Origin: G963691885 sp963691885
GTDB taxonomy: Bacteria; Pseudomonadota; Alphaproteobacteria; UBA8366; Aestuariispiraceae
NCBI GenBank assembly: GCA_963691885.1
Contig: OY829843.1
Span: 1,302,001-1,366,000 of the forward strand
Direction: 5' to 3'
Length of the DNA stretch: 64,000 nt
The notes under the pieces are model-generated. The model was not told where the DNA came from. It saw only the letters and a program-made list of their open reading frames with translations, and did not search any database. Shown piece by piece: positions 33,890-41,733 of the stretch (position 1 is the stretch's first letter; each line of letters starts with the position of its first letter). The position numbers were made by a program, and so were the translations under genes.

Positions 33890-34547
33890 GGCGGCCTCAT
33901 CTCAGAATACCAGCGCGGCAATTGATATCGGTACCAAGTTCGATTTTATCATCGCCGTGCTGGCAAACCCTGAATGGCGCAACAGGCGTAAGGCTCCCCC
34001 CCTTACACCTGTTGCACTAGCGGTAATGGTGAAACTGGTTCAGCGCTACAACATCGCGTGGGGTTACAGTGCAACAAGTTGTCGAACCATAGCTGACGAA
34101 CTCTCTACCAGCCCCGCGACTGTTCACAATGCAATCGCCAAGCTCTGCTCGATGGAGCTGCTGCTGCCGGTCGCGAATGACAAGACCAAACGCTCAAACC
34201 GATACGCTCCAAACTTCAATGCGTTTAGCGCTATAGGACTGAACAGTGCTGTTCAGGGCCATAGCACCGAACACCTTGTTCAGGGCCATAGGGCTGAACG
34301 AAGCGTTCAGGGCCATGGGGCTGAACGTAATGTAATGAAGCGAACTATAAAGGAAGTGGAATGGAATGAGCCGCGTTCAACGTCGCCGCCCCGCCCAGAG
34401 GGCGGCGGCTCCTTATCACGCGGCCCTTCCGCGACTGCTGCTGATAACCAGACCGTATCGTCACTCCAAGTTGACGGTCGAGCAAAATCTAAACAGCAAA
34501 AAACCGTGGCGTCATTGGATGGCGTTAGTGTGTATTTCAACAAATAG
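33882..34547 (+). CDS. Winged-helix replication-initiator-like protein with iterons in its gene
   Basis: 221 residues. Residues 30-105 form a winged-helix domain of the kind seen in phage and plasmid replication proteins (LTPVALAVMVKLVQRYNIAW; TSCRTIADELSTSPATVHNA; NAIAKLCSMELLLPV). Residues 118-150 hold a 9-residue repeat VQGHxxExx that corresponds to iteron-like DNA. The C-terminal third is low-complexity and basic. This layout, DNA-binding N-terminus with the origin in the middle of the gene, matches the lambda O protein in arrangement but not in recognisable sequence. It lies within the tRNA-Ser island, in AT-richer DNA, after the small Cys protein and before a 70-residue protein. Replication function is inferred. 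Confidence 0.65.
   Translation: MARAASSQNTSAAIDIGTKFDFIIAVLANPEWRNRRKAPPLTPVALAVMVKLVQRYNIAWGYSATSCRTIADELSTSPATVHNAIAKLCSMELLLPVANDKTKRSNRYAPNFNAFSAIGLNSAVQGHSTEHLVQGHRAERSVQGHGAERNVMKRTIKEVEWNEPRSTSPPRPEGGGSLSRGPSATAADNQTVSSLQVDGRAKSKQQKTVASLDGVSVYFNK
34223..34331 (+). repeat. Four iteron-like repeats inside the Rep-like gene (candidate origin)
   Basis: Four 22-bp imperfect palindromes with arms GTTCAG and CTGAAC lie at 34223-34244 (weaker, GTTTAG arm), 34251-34272, 34278-34299 and 34305-34326, spaced 28, 27 and 27 bp. An additional perfect inverted repeat CTGAACA-GTGC-TGTTCAG spans 34239-34256. Copies 2-4 are in codon register but copy 1 is shifted, which suggests selection on DNA rather than protein. 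A mildly AT-rich stretch (34328-34370) follows. Confidence 0.7.
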
Positions 34548-34563
34548 AAAGGAACTGAATGAT

Positions 34564-34776
34564 ATGGGTATGTTTATATCGGATCGAGAGCGGGTCTTGC
34601 TGGAATTTTGGCAGAAAGACCGCCTATGCAACGACTACTGTTGGCTTGTATTGCGCGAAGAAGGCTCCCTTCAGCAGGCCGTGAGACCATACGACCCAGA
34701 ATGGGAAAAAGAAGAGCAAGCTGTATTTATTGAAAATTTGAATTTGTTCGGCTCCATGATGGCCAGCGGTATATAA
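34564..34776 (+). CDS. Small acidic hypothetical protein of the island
   Basis: 70 residues starting MGMFISDRERVLLEFWQKDR, with GAAAGGA nine bases upstream of ATG 34564. The rest is acidic (DPEWEKEEQAVFIENL) with no signal peptide or recognised domain. It follows the Rep-like gene by 16 bp and precedes the periplasmic protein gene by 2 bp, so these are one operon. Longer readings upstream of this start are out of register with any support. Confidence 0.55.
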   Translation: MGMFISDRERVLLEFWQKDRLCNDYCWLVLREEGSLQQAVRPYDPEWEKEEQAVFIENLNLFGSMMASGI

Positions 34777-34778
34777 AT

Positions 34779-35105
34779 ATGAAACGATTATTGATTATTG
34801 GGCTGTTGCTACTTTCGAGCCCTGCCCAAGCTTTGGATCTCTCGGTTTTTGACTTGACACTGCTAAACCGAACACAACCCAGTGAGACGGCAGAAGCTAT
34901 GGTGCTGGGCATGGTTGCAGCAGCTTCCATAGAGCTAGAGTTGGAAGGCAACAATTGCTCCAAGGGGAAAACTAATAAAGAAATAATTCGCGGCGCCTTT
35001 GTGCTTGCCGAAAATACGTTGGAAGAAAAGCCAGAATTAAAATCAGCTCCATGGGCTGTTATGTACGGTTTTGTCAAAAAATCCATGGCGTGCGACAAGC
35101 AGTAG
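34779..35105 (+). CDS. Small periplasmic hypothetical protein of the island
   Basis: 108 residues with a clear signal peptide (MKRLLIIGLLLLSSPAQA, cleavage after AQA). The mature part is mostly helical with one Cys pair (NNCSKG and MACDKQ) that could form a disulfide. The layout (small, secreted, one disulfide, GMVAAA helix near the N-terminus) recalls Rap1a/Tai-type immunity proteins, but the similarity is only by pattern. It is the last gene before the island's right end; a GC-rich hairpin follows its stop. Confidence 0.6.
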   Translation: MKRLLIIGLLLLSSPAQALDLSVFDLTLLNRTQPSETAEAMVLGMVAAASIELELEGNNCSKGKTNKEIIRGAFVLAENTLEEKPELKSAPWAVMYGFVKKSMACDKQ

Positions 35106-35113
35106 CAAAAATG

Positions 35114-35150
35114 GGGCGGCGGTAGAGAAGCCCATAAATTACCGCCGCCC
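35114..35150 (+). terminator. Hairpin after the last island gene
   Basis: An 11-bp perfect stem GGGCGGCGGTA / TACCGCCGCCC with a 15-base loop follows the periplasmic protein gene by 8 bp; the tail is TCCTCT. Probable terminator. Confidence 0.7.
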
Positions 35151-35626
35151 TCCTCTGGGCATGGTGGTGATTACATCAGCCCGAGATTGATGGAACTACA
35201 TTCACATTCATCGCGTATCCCACGATAAGACGTGACCCCTGACCTGTGTATCTGCTGAATGAGCGGCTGTATAGTTGCAGCAAAACTATACGGCGACACT
35301 CTATAGTAGGCGACGAAACGCATCACGCTCTCCTGTCGTACAAAATCGATACGTTGGTTTCAGTTTTGTACAGGAGCATAAACGCATATACTGAGCGTTG
35401 AGTGCGGGGCTGGATGGTACCCCCCTTTGCATGATTGACCGGGGCTGGTGGAATACACCGACATGCACACCCCCCCCCCGGCACCCCCAAAATACTAAGG
35501 GGCGGCCTTCTGAAAAAATCAAACTGATTACAGGGGATCTCGGCAAGCAATGGGCTACTAAACTGTACCCTGTGCTGTACCCTATAAACGCATAATCTCT
35601 ATAAGATATTGATTTTATTGAAAATT
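35151..35626. other. Non-coding right arm of the tRNA-Ser island
   Basis: No credible gene. It holds an imperfect inverted repeat CTCCTGTCGTACAAAA (35331-35346) against TTTTGTACAGGAG, a run of ten C (about 35470-35479), and tandem CTGTACC repeats at about 35564-35583 close to the tRNA end. These are candidates for recombinase arm or directionality-factor sites, by position only. Confidence 0.35.
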
Positions 35627-35715
35627 TGGCGGAGAGACCGGGACTCGAACCCGGGCACCGGTTTAACCCGGTGACGGATTAGCAATCCGCTGCATTACCA
35701 CTCTGCCACCTCTCC
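35627..35715 (-). tRNA. tRNA-Ser(GCT), island attachment site
   Basis: An 89-nt class II tRNA read leftward: acceptor GGAGAGG pairing with the 3' CCTCTCC complement, anticodon loop TTGCTAA with anticodon GCT, a long variable arm, T-arm GGGTTCGAGTCCC, and an encoded CCA at the end. Its last 18 bases (35627-35644) are repeated at 30112-30129, so the tRNA was the integration site and was restored by the incoming element or left whole. Confidence 0.95.
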
Positions 35716-35863
35716 GGAACGCCCAATCATGTGAGCGGCCCCCTTCGTAGTGGCGCGATTGCCCGCTGTCAACACGGATCAGTGTGCTTTCGAACGGGAC
35801 AATCATTTTAATTTTATCGACGTCCGAGCCCCTGTGATCACAACGATCCGCAGAGCGCGTTGT

Positions 35864-36469
35864 TTAACGCACCGTCACCTCGACGCGTCGGTTCCGCTCT
35901 TCATCGACATTGTCCTCCGTCTGGACCAGAAGCTCGCGCTCTCCACGCCCCACAGCACTCGCCAGGGACGGGTCAAGGCCGCGCTCAACCAACAGGTTTC
36001 GCACCGTTTCAGCCCGTTGAAGAGAGAGGGCGTCATTGTCCTCCAACGACCCCACCGTATCCGTATGGCCGGTTACCTGAACCTCTGAGCCGGGCCTCGT
36101 CCGGACCTCTTCCAGCAGCGTGCTCAGCTTCGGCATGGACTCATCGGTCAGGACGGTCGTGCCTGTCTGGAAATAGAGGATGTAGTTGGACAGGGCCGGC
36201 GGGAGGCCCTCTAGTACGGAACCATACTGGGCCGATACCGATGCCGCATCACTCTGTTCGGTGGAGACAGATCCGTCCCGGACATTGGCAACCTGGTAGG
36301 GCTTGTCGATGACCGCAACCGCACCGCCATCATCAGACAAAACGGCAACCGCACCCGTGCTACCATCCGCGCCCGGCAGCAGGGTCACCTTGTCCGAAGC
36401 ACAGGCCACAAGCCCCAGCATCGCAAGAAGAAGGGTGGCTTTAAGCACCCTTGAATAAATCGATTTCAT
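35864..36469 (-). CDS. OmpA-family lipoprotein
   Basis: 201 residues. The signal peptide ends in a lipobox LVAC (LGLVACASDK), so the protein is lipid-anchored, probably in the outer membrane. The C-terminal 100 residues form an OmpA peptidoglycan-binding domain (VQVTGHTDTVGSLEDNDALS; RAETVRNLLVERG; EERNRRVEVTVR). The middle stretch is low in features. It lies 9 bp after the FecR-domain gene on the same strand and both are divergent from a HATPase gene. OmpA/FecR pairs commonly accompany envelope signalling modules in this group. Confidence 0.9.
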   Translation of the reverse strand: MKSIYSRVLKATLLLAMLGLVACASDKVTLLPGADGSTGAVAVLSDDGGAVAVIDKPYQVANVRDGSVSTEQSDAASVSAQYGSVLEGLPPALSNYILYFQTGTTVLTDESMPKLSTLLEEVRTRPGSEVQVTGHTDTVGSLEDNDALSLQRAETVRNLLVERGLDPSLASAVGRGERELLVQTEDNVDEERNRRVEVTVR

Positions 36470-36478
36470 CCTTGCCCC

Positions 36479-36925
36479 CTAGTTCGCGACTTCGACAACA
36501 AATTCAGTGCCGCGCACGCCCAGAATTGTGGTCGGTGTGCGGACCTTCATCGCGTCCGGTGTTTTCTTGGCAATCTGACCAGAGATGATGGCGAGCGTCC
36601 CGGCCTGCACATCAGTTTCAAAGCCACCGTCATGGGTCGTCGGATTGAACGTGAATTCGGTCAGCTCCACACGGCTGTTAGGCCCAGCAGAAAATCTGCT
36701 GTTATCCACGAAAGTAACGCCCAGGCGACCATTGGCGCCGGTAACAAGAACATCCTTTTCATCCAGGACGAGACCGGGCTTTGCCGGTATCAATTCCCCA
36801 CCCCTTTCAATGCTCGCTTCGCCCACGCTGATCTTGACCCGGCCGATATCGGCCATGGCCGTTCCGGTCAACAACACTGTGGTGGCGGCGCAGACCGCCA
36901 AAGCTTTTATTGTGAGAATACGCAT
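36479..36925 (-). CDS. Exported FecR-domain protein
   Basis: 148 residues. The signal peptide (MRILTIKALAVCAATTVLLT, cleavage after AMA) precedes a FecR domain: VLVTGANGRLGVTFVDNSRF, then LTEFTFNP, GTLAIISGQIAK and the closing TPTTILGVRGTEFVVEV. It has no membrane helix beyond the signal, unlike FecR anti-sigma regulators, and is therefore a periplasmic/secreted FecR-domain protein. I use ATG 36925, which leaves room for the divergent HATPase gene at 36961. It is the first gene of an OmpA pair and may feed an envelope signal. Confidence 0.85.
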   Translation of the reverse strand: MRILTIKALAVCAATTVLLTGTAMADIGRVKISVGEASIERGGELIPAKPGLVLDEKDVLVTGANGRLGVTFVDNSRFSAGPNSRVELTEFTFNPTTHDGGFETDVQAGTLAIISGQIAKKTPDAMKVRTPTTILGVRGTEFVVEVAN

Positions 36926-36960
36926 TCTGCGACCCCTTGTTCTTCGTGAATTAGCACCCC

Positions 36961-37479
36961 ATGATACCAATCTATCGCAAGAATGACATGAAAATTGGAC
37001 CGTCCGCCAATCAGCTGCCAGGGAATGTGATGACACAGGGTGCCAATGTTAACGAGGTGCTACATCTGACGGCCCATGGGCTGGACGATGCCCTTGGCCA
37101 GGTCGAAAACCGTATTGCCCTGTGGTCGAAAGCACAGCTTATTGAACCCGGCCCGGCCATCCGCCTGCGCCTTGTTCTGGAAGAGCTTATCACGAACGGC
37201 TTTAACCACGGGGGGCTGGATACGGCGGAGGGGGTGCGCGTCGAGATCTTTTCAGACGCCGGGCAGCTCTCTTTCGCCTATTATGACAGTGCCAATCCGT
37301 TTGACCCGACCAGAGACCTGCCCCCTGATACCCTGAACGCACCCGTCGAGGACCGACCCATCGGAAAGCTTGGCTGGGTCTTGATCCTGCATTATTTCTC
37401 ACTCATCCGTTGCGAGGCGGGCCCCGACGGGAATATCTACGGCTTCGAAAGCAAACCTGCCTTTCACGTCGCCATTTAA
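36961..37479 (+). CDS. HATPase_c_2 ATP-binding protein (anti-sigma factor RsbW-like)
   Basis: 172 residues. The GHKL ATPase motifs are readable: N box LVLEELITNGFNHG, G1 YYDSANPFDP and G2 region RPIGKLGWVLILHYF. There is no HisKA domain and no membrane segment, so the protein resembles RsbW/SpoIIAB-like serine kinases that control sigma factors through anti-anti-sigma partners. Neither a STAS protein nor a sigma factor is adjacent, but the OmpA/FecR genes are divergent 35 bp away. Several in-frame starts exist (36961, 36988, 37030); conserved sequence begins after about residue 30. Confidence 0.8.
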   Translation: MIPIYRKNDMKIGPSANQLPGNVMTQGANVNEVLHLTAHGLDDALGQVENRIALWSKAQLIEPGPAIRLRLVLEELITNGFNHGGLDTAEGVRVEIFSDAGQLSFAYYDSANPFDPTRDLPPDTLNAPVEDRPIGKLGWVLILHYFSLIRCEAGPDGNIYGFESKPAFHVAI

Positions 37480-37502
37480 AGGATCGTCCAGAGCAAGTTG
37501 GT

Positions 37503-38480
37503 CTAGAACGGAAAGTCCCAATGGGCCGGCGGGCGTCCAGCTGTTTCGCCTGCAATACGCGTGATCTGCGCCCCCAACAAACACCCCAACACAAGGTCTT
37601 TCAGGTCTGGTCCGGCGAAGCACAGGCTGGAAACACTTCGAAAAACCTCACTCTTGATATTGTCCATATGGGGTCGGTCCATCTCGCCTGCCTGATAAGC
37701 GTCTTCCACCCAGGCAAGATGGTCGCTGTCGTTATCCTGAAGAATGACGGTTTGATTTCCACCTTGATCCATCTTGATAACCCGGTTGGAAACAATGGAG
37801 GTAATCCAGAGATTGCCTTCCACATCAAACGCAAGCCCGTCGGGAAAGGTTCCAGCGCCATAGGTTGCGACAACCTGCTTTTCCCCCAAACTGCCATCGG
37901 CCATGACCGGAAAACGGCTGGTGCGACGCACGAAGGTCTCATTCACATAAAGCCAGGCCCCATTCGCACTCAACCCGACTTCATTGGTGAAGCCCAACCC
38001 GTCCGCGACGATCCTGGCACCGGCATCGTCGACCAGAACAATAAACCCGTCATCAACATCCGGTTTATAGGCCAAAGACCTCGGTTCCCGCCTCGTGCTG
38101 ACCGTCACCCAGATGCGCCCCTGTAAATCAAGGAGGACAAAATTACTGGCCGGTAACCGCTGCCCGTTAACCTCCAGCAACCAGGGCGTGAGCGTTCCGT
38201 CCCGGTCGAGTTTCCAAATGCCGCCATCATCACTGATATTGGCGATCAGGAAACTTCCATCGGCTAGCATTGCAAAACCATTGGGTTTAAAATCGATCTG
38301 TGGTTCTTTCGCAAGAATACGTTCCTGCGTGCCATCGGGTTTTAACCAGGTGACCCCGCCGTGCCAGTCGGAAACATAAATACTGCCGGAGCGAGTCGCC
38401 AAAACGCATTCTGGGCGGAACAATTCCTGCCCCTCGAATTTCAGATCGTCGACGGCAAAATACGGCGACTCAAACGTCAT
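37503..38480 (-). CDS. SMP-30/gluconolactonase/LRE family protein
   Basis: 325 residues, six-bladed beta-propeller. Family marks are the acidic metal sites FRPECVLATRSGSIYVSD, NGFAMLADGSFLIANI, and TNEVGLSANGAWLYVNET followed by GTFPDGLAFDVEGNLWITSI. Members are Ca2+-dependent lactonases acting on sugar lactones. The start is ATG 38480, with AAGGGGGA eight bases upstream; an upstream reading adds 7 residues. It converges on the HATPase gene and is divergent from the dehydrogenase gene at 38688; together with the next two genes it could belong to a sugar-acid pathway. Confidence 0.85.
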   Translation of the reverse strand: MTFESPYFAVDDLKFEGQELFRPECVLATRSGSIYVSDWHGGVTWLKPDGTQERILAKEPQIDFKPNGFAMLADGSFLIANISDDGGIWKLDRDGTLTPWLLEVNGQRLPASNFVLLDLQGRIWVTVSTRREPRSLAYKPDVDDGFIVLVDDAGARIVADGLGFTNEVGLSANGAWLYVNETFVRRTSRFPVMADGSLGEKQVVATYGAGTFPDGLAFDVEGNLWITSIVSNRVIKMDQGGNQTVILQDNDSDHLAWVEDAYQAGEMDRPHMDNIKSEVFRSVSSLCFAGPDLKDLVLGCLLGAQITRIAGETAGRPPAHWDFPF

Positions 38481-38687
38481 TTTAGAATTCCCCCTTGTCA
38501 TATCGGAAAAAACGGGAAGAATTCCCCGTCCGCAACATTCGGTTATCCGAAATTCGATGCCAGCACTATGCGGCGTATCCTATGATCTTATCAAGCAGAC
38601 GGCGCACCCGCTAGCGGTCGCAGCCTGTCATCAAACACCGGGCCGAACCACTTTGGGGCCCAACTGACACAATTCGGGGGAAATACC

Positions 38688-39776
38688 ATGAGCAGTAATC
38701 GCCGCTTTGACATCGCTGTTATGCCGGGTGACGGCATCGGAATTGAAGTCATGGAACCGACCCTGGAAATTCTGCGCGCTGTTGAAAAATCGATCGGCGG
38801 TTTCGCTCTGGATTTTACGTCTCTCCCGGCCGGTGCCGGTCATTACCGTGATACTAGTGAGGCTTTGCCGAAGGATATGGTTGATCGCGCCGGGGCGGCG
38901 GACGCCATCCTGCTGGGTGCGATGGGTCTGCCTGATGTGCGTTATCCCGATGGACGGGAAATAACGCCACAAATCGACCTTAGAGAAATCTTCAATCTCT
39001 ACGGCGGTGTCCGTCCCGCCAGAGCGCTGCCGGGCCTGCCGGCCGTTCTGGCCGATCCCCGCGCAGCGGATATTGATTTCGTTCTGGTCCGGGAATCTAC
39101 CGAAGGTTTGTTCGCTGCCCGCCATCTGGCTGAACGCATTGGCGATGATATCGCCCGCGACGTCATGCAGATTACGAGGCCGGTTTGCGAGAAACTGTTC
39201 CATTTCACCTTCAAACTGGCCCGATCCCGCAAAGCGGCCGGAAAACCAGGAATGGTGACCTGTGTGGACAAGGCCAATGTCTTGGGGTCCACGGCTTTCT
39301 TTCGGCAGATTTTTGATGAGGTGGGTGAACACTATCCTGATATCAAACGGGATCACGGCTATATTGATGCCATCGCCCTCAATTTCGTGAAAAAACCCTG
39401 GGCCTATGATGTCCTGGTAACGGAAAACATGTTCGGCGATATTCTGTCCGATCTGGCAGCCGGATTGATTGGCGGGCTTGGCTTTGCACCCTCTTCAGAC
39501 ATCGGCGACAATCAGGCGGTATTTCAGCCATGCCACGGTACCGCGCCGGACATTACCGGTCAGGGCAAGGCGAACCCCACTGCCACCATTCTGAGCGCCG
39601 CCATGATGCTGGATTGGCTGGGCGAAACCCACGACGTTGCCGCCTGTCGGACAGCAGCGGCCGCAATTGACAAGGCGGTTTCCGCCGCCTTCGCCGAGGG
39701 GGGGATCACCAGTTTTGAAATGGGTGGACAAAGCGGCACCAATGATATCAGGGATGCGGTATTGGCACATCTTTGA
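38688..39776 (+). CDS. Isocitrate/isopropylmalate dehydrogenase family protein
   Basis: 362 residues. The family blocks are all present: AVMPGDGIGIEVMEPTLEIL, the substrate arginine region REIFNLYGGVRPAR, FVLVRESTEGLFA, VTCVDKANVLGSTAFFRQIF, and the metal/NAD site VTENMFGDILSDLAAGLIGG with FQPCHGTAPDITGQGKANP. It is not an obvious LeuB because leuCD genes are absent nearby; homologues next to Gfo/Idh genes are often annotated as tartrate or 3-isopropylmalate-like dehydrogenases. An oxidoreductase gene follows 26 bp later, so these two likely form an operon for hydroxyacid breakdown. Confidence 0.85.
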   Translation: MSSNRRFDIAVMPGDGIGIEVMEPTLEILRAVEKSIGGFALDFTSLPAGAGHYRDTSEALPKDMVDRAGAADAILLGAMGLPDVRYPDGREITPQIDLREIFNLYGGVRPARALPGLPAVLADPRAADIDFVLVRESTEGLFAARHLAERIGDDIARDVMQITRPVCEKLFHFTFKLARSRKAAGKPGMVTCVDKANVLGSTAFFRQIFDEVGEHYPDIKRDHGYIDAIALNFVKKPWAYDVLVTENMFGDILSDLAAGLIGGLGFAPSSDIGDNQAVFQPCHGTAPDITGQGKANPTATILSAAMMLDWLGETHDVAACRTAAAAIDKAVSAAFAEGGITSFEMGGQSGTNDIRDAVLAHL

Positions 39777-39802
39777 GGCTCGCATGATTTTCCATCGGTC
39801 AA

Positions 39803-40855
39803 ATGACGGATACATCCATGTCTGAAAACAGGAAACTAAGGGTCGCCGGCGTCGGTGCAGGCTATTTCGCTCGCTTTCACTATGAGGCCTGGTCCCGGCA
39901 TCAGCGCGTCGAACTGGTTGGCATTTGCGACGTCGATCTGGGCCGGGCCAAGAATATGGCCACGCAATTCGGGGGCGCGCCCTCGGACCAGGTCCGCGAA
40001 ATGCTGGACACACTGAAACCGGACCTGTTCGACATTGCGACACCGCCAGGCAGTCATGTCGAAATGATCCGCCTTGCCGGTGAGTTCGGCATCAACTGTG
40101 TTTCACAAAAACCCCTGGCCCCGACTTTGCGGGAGGCAGAAACCGCCGTTGCCATCGCACGAGATGCAGGGATCAAACTCTTTGTGCATGAGAATTTTCG
40201 GTTCCAGCCATGGTACCGCAAGATCAAAAACCTGATCGATGAGGGTTTTCTGGGCGATGTCTACCAGGCCAGTTTTCGGCTGCGGCCCGGCGACGGTCAG
40301 GGAAAAGAAGCCTATCTGGATCGACAACCCTACTTCCAGCAAATGGAAAAGTTTCTGATCTATGAAACCGCTGTGCATTGGGTCGACACATTTCGATACC
40401 TCCTGGGCAACCCGGTTGCGGTCACCGCCGATCTTCGACAGTTAAACCCTGTTATTGCCGGGGAAGACGCCGGGATCGTCATCTTTGAAATGGAGGGGGG
40501 CAAAAGGGCCCTGTTTGACGGCAACCGCCTTGGAAGTCACCGGGCCAAAAATCCGCGGCTCACGATGGGTGAATTCTGGCTGGATGGATCCAACGGTACT
40601 TTGATGCTGGATGGCGAAGGCCGGATCACCTTTACCGCCCACGGCAGCGACCGGGATGAGACAATCCCCTTTGACTGGAAAGATGTTCAATTCGGCGGCG
40701 ATTGTGTTTATGCGCTGCAGGATCATGTTGTGCGCCACATCCTGGACGGGTCGCCAGCCGAAAATCTGGGTGAAGACTATTTGACTGTTACCCGCATACA
40801 GGAAGCGATCTACACCTCGAACCAGACGAAACAACGGGTCGCCCTTAAACGCTAA
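39803..40855 (+). CDS. Gfo/Idh/MocA family oxidoreductase
   Basis: 350 residues. Rossmann motif GVGAGYFARFHYEAWSRH, the E-K-P block as QKPLAPTLREAETAV (with Gln in place of Glu before Lys), and a second alpha/beta domain with the catalytic YETAVHWVDTFRYL. Members oxidise sugars or cyclitols with NAD(P). A later in-frame ATG at 39818 is also possible; MTDTSMSENRKL precedes the first strand. It follows the dehydrogenase gene and likely works in the same pathway. The Glu-to-Gln change is a small departure from the common E-K-P motif. Confidence 0.85.
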   Translation: MTDTSMSENRKLRVAGVGAGYFARFHYEAWSRHQRVELVGICDVDLGRAKNMATQFGGAPSDQVREMLDTLKPDLFDIATPPGSHVEMIRLAGEFGINCVSQKPLAPTLREAETAVAIARDAGIKLFVHENFRFQPWYRKIKNLIDEGFLGDVYQASFRLRPGDGQGKEAYLDRQPYFQQMEKFLIYETAVHWVDTFRYLLGNPVAVTADLRQLNPVIAGEDAGIVIFEMEGGKRALFDGNRLGSHRAKNPRLTMGEFWLDGSNGTLMLDGEGRITFTAHGSDRDETIPFDWKDVQFGGDCVYALQDHVVRHILDGSPAENLGEDYLTVTRIQEAIYTSNQTKQRVALKR

Positions 40856-40988
40856 CTGGGTCAAAGACAGCGCGTCATCACTTTATTGTCACAATCAGGA
40901 ACCGAATTGGCCGGTTTTCCGCGTTCAACTTCTGATGTTCCGCCCGGTGGTTCCGGTGCGGCGCGTTCCAGAAGCTACGGAGGACACC

Positions 40989-41135
40989 ATGCCGCTGACC
41001 CTTGCCGCTACGTTGATGACCCTGTTTCTATTTGCGGTTTTCCTGCTTGTATCCGAAGGATTTGATCGCTCGCCCCTTGATCCCTTCTCAACCCTCAGTG
41101 CGCCCTGTTGCAGCTGCGGCATCGCAATAAAGTAA
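40989..41135 (+). CDS. Small membrane protein with Cys-rich tail
   Basis: 48 residues. Residues 3-22 are a single hydrophobic helix (LTLAATLMTLFLFAVFLLVS), followed by DRSPLDPFSTLSAPCCSCGI. The C-x-C arrangement CCSC is unusual for such a small protein and might bind metal or be lipid- or redox-active. The start has a near-perfect GGAGGA at 40979-40984, five bases before ATG, which makes translation credible. It lies between the Gfo/Idh gene and hsp20. No family recognised. Confidence 0.6.
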   Translation: MPLTLAATLMTLFLFAVFLLVSEGFDRSPLDPFSTLSAPCCSCGIAIK

Positions 41136-41276
41136 AGGCCCCATCACGGTCGGCCTCAAACGCCAGACATTGACAGCGGACCAGTTGCAACCATTTGATA
41201 AGGGTAGATCATTCTCGCCACCGTTGATCACGGGGCAGTCCGGTGCAATTCTTGTTGCAAAATCTGGGGGAAAGTC

Positions 41277-41687
41277 GTGACCAGAATGTCACTGTTTGGA
41301 AGTCCGCTTCTGCTTGGCTTTGACGATCTCGAAGAGATGCTCAATAGGGCTGAAAAGCTGACCGCGGATGGTTATCCCCCCTATAATATCGAACAAACGG
41401 GCAATGACCGTATTCGCATTGTTCTGGCTGTGGCAGGTTTTGATGCGGAGACATTGTCAATTGAACGCCGCGGCGACCAGTTGACGGTTAGCGGAACCAA
41501 TAAGACAGATCAAAAGGACAGGGAGTTTTTGCACCGGGGCATCGCTTCCCGGCAATTCAAGCGCAGTTTTCTGCTGGCTGACGGTTTGGTCGTCGAAAAG
41601 GCCCGTCTCGAAAACGGGCTGCTCTGTATCGATCTGTACAGACCGCAACGCCCGGAGATCGTCGAAAAAATCCCGATACAGGTTTGA
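41277..41687 (+). CDS. Hsp20/alpha-crystallin small heat shock protein
   Basis: 136 residues, IbpA-like. The alpha-crystallin domain covers about residues 35-125 (YNIEQTGNDRIRIVLAVAGF; SIERRGDQLTVSGTNKTDQK; FLHRGIASRQFKRSFLLAD), and the typical A-x-x-x-n-G-L motif is ARLENGLLCIDL. A C-terminal I-P-I-Q motif follows. The start is taken as GTG 41277 with GGGGGAAA a few bases upstream; ATG 41286 is an alternative. Such proteins hold unfolding proteins in a refoldable state. A terminator directly follows. Confidence 0.9.
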   Translation: MTRMSLFGSPLLLGFDDLEEMLNRAEKLTADGYPPYNIEQTGNDRIRIVLAVAGFDAETLSIERRGDQLTVSGTNKTDQKDREFLHRGIASRQFKRSFLLADGLVVEKARLENGLLCIDLYRPQRPEIVEKIPIQV

Positions 41688-41702
41688 CGGGCAGAGTTAA
41701 AC

Positions 41703-41731
41703 CGGGGCGTAAGGTTCGCCCCGATTTTCTT
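41703..41731 (+). terminator. Terminator between hsp20 and the convergent XRE gene
   Basis: Perfect 7-bp stem CGGGGCG / CGCCCCG around a 7-base loop, followed by ATTTTCTT. It lies 15 bp after the hsp20 stop and 2 bp before the end of the leftward XRE gene. Confidence 0.8.
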
Positions 41732-41733
41732 GA

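Noticed and set aside
34251..34331. 27-bp tandem repeats read as a possible CRISPR or protein-only repeat
   Set aside because: Units are adjacent without unique spacers, so not CRISPR; the out-of-register first copy argues for iterons rather than only a protein repeat.
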